Assembly (NCBI GenBank): GCA_026724425.1
Contig: JAIUCV010000572.1
Location: 372,001 to 436,000 of the forward strand
DNA length: 64,000 bases
Direction: 5' to 3'
From: Erythrophleum ivorense
Lineage: Eukaryota > Streptophyta > Magnoliopsida > Fabales > Fabaceae
Position numbers and translations under genes: made by a program. Positions 59,418-64,000 of this stretch are shown here, piece after piece. The notes under the pieces were generated by a model that saw only the letters and a list, made by a program, of their open reading frames with translations, ran no database searches and was not told the origin of the DNA. Position 1 is the stretch's first letter, and every line of letters starts with the position of its first letter.

Positions 59418-60649
59418 GGGCTGCCGGTCTCAGACCCCCCCAAACTACAACGATTTCCGCTTAAATCCACCCAAACTTTTGATATCTGCCTATTTCCCCC
59501 CAATCTTAACAATTTCTGTCGATTCCCCCAAATTCAATTAAAACTGAAATTGCGATCAATTCACTAAATCGCGTTTTAGATATATCGCGTTTTGGAGGGG
59601 AATATACAGAAATCAATTTGTTTGGGGGGAAATATGCGGAGGTATAAAGTTTAGGGTGGATTAGACATAACTTGTTGAGTTGAGGGGGAAAGAGGCTGAG
59701 CATATTTAACCCAAAGTTTTTCTAAATATCTAACATCATACTTATCTATTTAATTATAATCACAACATAACTAGTTTTCTAGATATCTAACATCATACTT
59801 ATCTATTTATAATCACAATATAGCTAGTTATAGAACCTAAAACATATATATTGCTATGAAAAAAATGGTATAGATCATAGAAGACGCATTTTCAAATTTA
59901 GCTTTAGGATTTTAAAATTATGTCAAGTTTGCGTTTCAATAAAATCATTTTCACATTTGAATCAAAATAATTGATTAGTGCATTAATTAGACCACCAACA
60001 TAGCCTTATTTCAGAGCACATTTTCTTGTTTTAAAGTTAGAGCACATTAGTGCATTAATTGATTAGTGCATTAATCAATATATATACTATTCAATAAAAA
60101 AAATATATTTCACATATATATTATCCTATTATTTCGATTTGATTGATATAATAAATTTACATTTACAAAGGAGGACTGCTTATATTTTGGGACAGAGAGA
60201 GTATTAATTAATTAAATCGTGTATCATCAAGTAAATAAGTCGTGTAGTGTGAAGTAAATCCCAAAAAATAGTCGGGTTTATACCAAAATATGTTTTGAAT
60301 ATAAAGAAACTATTCATGTGTTAAATATTTTTAAAAAACTTTGGTTTATACTATGTTACGTTTTAGTGTTTTAAATATAAAGAGTCTATTCATATGTTAA
60401 ATATTTTTAAAAAACTTTGGTTTATACCTCCGCATATTTCCCCCCAAACAAATTGATTTCTGTATATTCCCCTCCAAAACGCGATATATCTAAAACGCGG
60501 TTTAGTGAATTGATCGCAATTTCAGTTTTAATTGAATTTTGGGGAATTAACAGAAATTGTTAAGATTGGGGGGAAATAGGCGGATATCAAAAGTTTGGGT
60601 GGATTTAGGCGGAAATCGTTTAGTTTGGGGGGTCTAAGACCGGCAGCCC
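59418..60649. mobile_element. Mutator-like element with about 235-bp inverted repeats and 9-bp TSD
   Basis: Left arm (59418 to about 59655) and right arm (about 60415 to 60649) are long inverted copies, starting GGGCTGCCGGTCT and ending with AGACCGGCAGCCC. The flanks are ATTATTCAA on both sides (59409-59417 and 60650-60658). Long TIRs with a 9-bp duplication are typical of MULEs. The 760-bp core is AT-rich and non-coding. Frames inside the arms only reflect the C-rich arms. Confidence 0.9.
59720..59830 (+). repeat. Internal direct duplication in the MULE core
   Basis: TCTAACATCATACTTATCTA occurs twice about 55 bp apart, with similar flanking TATAATCACAA. A second pair, TTAAATATTTTTAAAAAACT, is found at about 60318 and 60398. 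Confidence 0.75.
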
Positions 60650-60658
60650 ATTATTCAA

Positions 60659-61590
60659 TTATGATTTATTGGGTATACAAATGGAGACCTCCGCCTCTTT
60701 GGATTCCATGGCTTTTTTATAAAACCCCACGGATCAAATATCTTGAACTATAAACATTTCTGTAGTATTAAATCAAGAATAGCCCATAGAGAAAAACATT
60801 AAATTTCCATGAGTTCTTCTAAAAACATAAATATTGAGTAATGTTGTTCATGAAGATAAGAAATAATGAAAAAACAAGAATGGTAGTCGTGAAGGGAAAG
60901 GAGAATAAATGCAAAAGGGATACAAGTTTGTGTGAGAGAGTTTAATGGATGTGTAGTTGTGTGGACAAGACTCATCGCATTATTAATAAATGTGTCATAA
61001 TTGTCTTTCACTGCTCTCCATTAATACAAGTCATGACAATTTGACTCTTCTTCTTGTGTTGGTATACTCTCTTGAACCCACCATCATTGTTCTATGGTAG
61101 TAAGTGAATGGTAAGAAAAAAAATTATTTACATTGAAAACGGTAATTCCTTCAGTGCAACATTTTTACTGAAAACAACAGCGATCGTGTTACTTTAGTTC
61201 AAGACTTCAAGTGAATGGTAAGAAAATTATTTACACTGAAATAATATCGAGTTTGTTATCTAGTTCAAGGGACGACTTCATGTAGCAGATTTTATAAATC
61301 TCACACTCATAAGAACATGGTATACAACAAGGCCGAGAATAAGAGTCTTTGGCTACTATTATCATTGCTGATTGGTTCTGAGATGGAAACTCATAAACGA
61401 ATACTTTGGTAGCAAGTCAAATGATTTCATTCAAGTTACTTGTTTCCAATGAGAAGTGAATTCAAACGCACAAAAAAAAAAAAGGAACTGAAAGGAGAAG
61501 CTACAACACATTATATGAAACTTGTCACTCGAGAGAGAGATGATAATAGTTAATAAACAAAGTCCACGCTTGACACTTATTTGTTTTCTT
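60659..61590. other. Intergenic, 3' of the V-ATPase gene
   Basis: No gene found. A GTGAATGGTAAGAAAA...ATTTAC motif recurs at about 61103 and 61211, a small worn direct repeat. The frame at 60799-61011 has no family likeness. Confidence 0.4.
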
Positions 61591-62518
61591 TCACTCGGCT
61601 CTAGATTGACCAGCTCGAGACGAGAGGATGATACCAACAATGAGACCATAGAGTGCAAGCGCTTCCGCAAAGATAAGAATCAGAATCATTCCCACAAACA
61701 GCTTTGGTTGTTGTGCATTCGCTCTGCAAGAGTAACAAAACACAGAGTTTTGAATAATTGGATACACAAGTGAAGTAGCATGACAGAGAATTTATCCAAT
61801 TCAGCTTCAAAAATTACAATCTAAGCAACATAATAAGAGCAAATCAATAAAGAGCTTTCTCTAAGATGTGATGTACCACAAAAACGACTCATAACATTCA
61901 ACCAAAGATCAGTCAATCAAAAACTACTTGTTTAAGAACCAAAAGTTGCATATGACTGATAAGAGTAAGATCATAAGGACTTCAGCTCCTGATTACTCCA
62001 AACCATTCACATTCAACGAAGTAAGCTACAAATAGGAAAGCAAGTGAATCAAGGAGATTTTCAGATTGGTTAATTACCTGACACCGGCATCGCCGACGAT
62101 ACCAATAGCCATACCAGCGGAGAGACCGGCGAGACCACAAGCGAGACCGGAGGAGAGATGAGCATAGCCATCGAAAAGGTAGTAAGACTTGGCCTTGGGG
62201 TTAATTCCGGTACTGATGATGACGGCGATGATGAGACCGTAAATACCTAAAACACCAGCCATGACCACAGGCACAATCGATTTCATAACGAGCTCAGGTC
62301 TCATCACACCCATCGACGCAACTCCGACACCGCTCTTCGCCGTCCCGTACGCTGCTCCCATACCTGAAAAACCATCAAATCATTCATTGCGATTGCGATT
62401 GGGAAGAGTTTTCCGTGAGTGAGAGGATCGGGATCTTACAGGAGAAAACGAGCGCGGCAGCGGCGCCAAGGAATCCGAAGAAAGGAGCAGTTTCATCGCC
62501 GCTGAAACTTGAAGCCAT
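61591..62518 (-). CDS. VHA-c4: V-type H+-ATPase 16-kDa proteolipid subunit c
   Basis: Three exons on the minus strand: 62518-62440, 62363-62078 and 61723-61591, giving 165 residues, the usual length. It forms the membrane rotor ring of the vacuolar proton pump. Four membrane helices are visible. The essential carboxylate Glu lies in the last helix ([15 protein letters not shown]), and the ring-type Gly/Ala repeats are in [18 protein letters not shown]. It ends [10 protein letters not shown]. Isoforms are almost identical in protein, so the symbol rests on position next to MUS (At1g75630). Confidence 0.95.
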
Positions 62519-62668
62519 GGCTCTTCTTCGTTTCTAATGTGATTGATTGTGGCTCCGATGAGGTGAGATCTATTGTTAAAATTTGTTAAATTATAGATTA
62601 GCAAAAGCTTTTACATATGTTTTAAAATGCCCACTCTAGTAATAATAACAGCTCGAAACCCATTAAAA

Positions 62669-62709
62669 AGCCCAATAAAAGGCCCAATCGAAGAGGTTTC
62701 AGGCCCAAT
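62669..62709. promoter_or_regulatory. GCCCAAT/GGCCCAAT cluster upstream of VHA-c4
   Basis: Three copies (62669, 62681 and 62702) of AGCCCAAT or GGCCCAAT about 150-190 bp upstream of the VHA-c start codon. These are site II-type elements common in housekeeping promoters. They could also serve transcription toward the right. Confidence 0.6.
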
Positions 62710-63003
62710 CTGAGGCGATGAATGAGAAAGATTGATCGCTTAGCGCAAGAGCTGCAATGGTAGAAGCGATATGGGGATTTTGCGTTTTGAAGGCTGACAT
62801 GGCGAACGATCGATCGAGTCAAGTGGTTTGTCGTTGCGCCGGTGAGGTCTCCCGTTCATAGATCCGTTGATTGCCATAAGAGAAGGAGAAGATACCGCCG
62901 TTTCTTATCACCAGAGAAGCCGATAAGGTCCAAGTAGCAGGAAATCCCAATTGAGAGTGACGTTAAAATTTCGCGACCAGATTAGACCGTACTTCTCTGG
63001 AAT

Positions 63004-63111
63004 ATGGACTTGCAAACAGGAGGCGATCACGGCTCTCTAGAGAATGATTGCAAATGGTGTCCATTGTCCAAGGGTTGCTCCGAGAAGATCTGCAGATTTC
63101 GCCATCTCCGG
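63004..63111 (+). other. Possible short Cys-rich coding fragment
   Basis: A 36-codon frame from ATG 63004 encodes ENDCKWCPLSKGC then SEKICRFRHLR, with Cys and His spaced C-x5-C-x4-C-x3-H, loosely like a CCCH finger. It is followed by a GT donor-like site and two bases later by a stop. A candidate intron to the next AG is only about 43 nt, too short for a plant intron. It may be a gene remnant or chance. Confidence 0.25.
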
Positions 63112-63482
63112 GTATAGTTCTGATCCATTGTGTTGCTACTTGTCTTACTTTCAGAGTGTGCTTGAAAGTCCCAGGTGAGAGATGGAGTAGATTGTCAAAC
63201 TTCTTATTCATCTTGGTCACTCAGAATTTGCTTCACTTCGCACTGATGTAAATAAACCTTTAATTAAAGAAATCCACGCATAATGCGGGATATATTGTTT
63301 TCTTTTACCAGGGAAAAGGATATTTTATTGGTCGGCGGATATAGAGTTTTTAGTCTTAGTTGTAATAGGATTATTATTATAAGATTATTTAAAGATGTTA
63401 ACCATCTCGTAGTAGTTATTATATAAAAAAAGGACGTGCTTGCTTATCTAAAATCCCAGCTACTTGTTGGTCGTTTGTTAGA
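63112..63482. promoter_or_regulatory. Upstream region of the DEAH helicase gene
   Basis: AT-rich with TATATAAAAAAAG near 63420, a TATA-like box about 60 bp before the start codon. Nothing else was recognised. Confidence 0.45.
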
Positions 63483-64000
63483 ATGGAGTTTCTTCCAGCG
63501 AAGAAGAAGTTGAAAACGAATGGCATGGTGATGAATAAATGGAGCGGAAAGGCTTATACTCGGAGGTATTACGAGATTCTGGAGAAACGGAGGAGCCTAC
63601 CCGTGTGGGCGCAGAAAAACGAGTTTCTCCAAACTCTCAAGAGCAATCAGACACTGATCCTTGTGGGTGAAACCGGCAGTGGTAAGACTACGCAGATCCC
63701 ACAGTTTGTTTTGGAAGCCGTGAATCACTTGGATGCTGAGATAAACCCTAGCAAGTGGCTGGTCGGGTGCACGCAGCCTCGTAGAGTTGCAGCCATGTCT
63801 GTGGCCAGTCGTGTTGCTCAAGAGATGGATGTAGCTATCGGTGAGGAAGTCGGTTACACCGTCCGTTTCGAGGACTGCACTGGCTCCGGAACGGTGCTCA
63901 AGTACTTGACCGATGGTATGCTCCTGAGAGAAGCAATGTCGGATCCGCTTCTTCGGAGATACAAAGCGATTGTTCTCGATGAGGCTCATGAAAGGACTTT
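63483..64000 (+). CDS. DEAH-box RNA helicase, PRP43-like, cut by the window end
   Basis: Partial. From ATG 63483 the frame is open to the window edge (172 codons). Seen: KWSGKAYTRRYYEILEKRRSLPVW, the Walker A motif GETGSGKTTQ (motif I), TQPRRVAAMSVA (motif Ia), YLTDGMLLREA and the DEAH box itself in VLDEAHERT (motif II). Relatives of yeast Prp43 release spliced introns and act in ribosome assembly. The N-terminal extension before KWSG is short (about 20 residues) compared with plant PRP43 copies as I recall them. No intron occurs in the 518 bp seen. It could be an intron-poor retrocopy, but the rest is outside the window. Confidence 0.85.
   Translation, partial: MEFLPAKKKLKTNGMVMNKWSGKAYTRRYYEILEKRRSLPVWAQKNEFLQTLKSNQTLILVGETGSGKTTQIPQFVLEAVNHLDAEINPSKWLVGCTQPRRVAAMSVASRVAQEMDVAIGEEVGYTVRFEDCTGSGTVLKYLTDGMLLREAMSDPLLRRYKAIVLDEAHERT

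Noticed and set aside
63112..63154. Short intron joining the Cys-rich fragment to a next exon
   Set aside because: About 43 nt is below the minimum usual for plant introns.

Overview
This is nuclear DNA from a plant of the mustard family (Brassicaceae), most likely a Brassica-type relative of Arabidopsis. Coding regions are split by short AT-rich introns with GT/AG borders, gene spacing is moderate, and intergenic DNA is rich in small non-autonomous transposons. From memory of the Arabidopsis thaliana map, gene order matches the end of chromosome 1 in reverse number order: TUB1 (At1g75780), an unnamed EAR-repeat gene, an ERD2-like receptor (At1g75760), GASA1 (At1g75750), At1g75730-like, a WEB/DUF827 gene (At1g75720), a C2H2 gene (At1g75710), HVA22G (At1g75700), LQY1 (At1g75690), GH9B7 (At1g75680), an RPA43-like Pol I subunit (At1g75670), XRN3 (At1g75660), the receptor-like kinase MUS (At1g75640) and a V-ATPase c subunit (At1g75630). 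The final gene, a DEAH-box helicase cut by the window end, does not fit that order as I remember it.

Layout. 1-5 kb: beta-tubulin (+) and an EAR-motif protein with a long tandem repeat (-). 5-9 kb: a Harbinger-type element, a hAT-type element with a perfect 8-bp target duplication, and an F-box gene broken by a stop at codon 8. 8.9-10.3 kb: ERD2-like receptor. 10.3-19.1 kb: gene-free, with a Mutator-like element and two apparently nested Helitrons ending about 375 bp before GASA1. 19.4-29 kb: GASA1, tRNA-Thr(CGT), a 611-residue protein of unknown role and a small WEB protein. 29.5-34.9 kb: a small unknown gene and the C2H2 gene. 35-38.4 kb: no gene seen. 38.5-54 kb: a dense block (HVA22G, LQY1, a Myb/SANT-like gene, GH9B7, RPA43-like, XRN3). 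54-64 kb: a tRNA-Glu pseudogene, MUS, a long-TIR Mutator-like element, the V-ATPase subunit and the helicase.

These are independent eukaryotic genes, not an operon. Shared themes are housekeeping functions (tubulin, V-ATPase, Pol I, exonuclease) with TGGGCC/CCCAAT clusters or a telo-box upstream, plus membrane and cell-wall genes. HVA22G/LQY1 and Myb-like/GH9B7 are divergent pairs. Exon borders were placed by hand from GT/AG sites, reading-frame continuity and family knowledge. No alignment was run. I found no CRISPR array or bacterial-style system, as expected for a plant nuclear genome.
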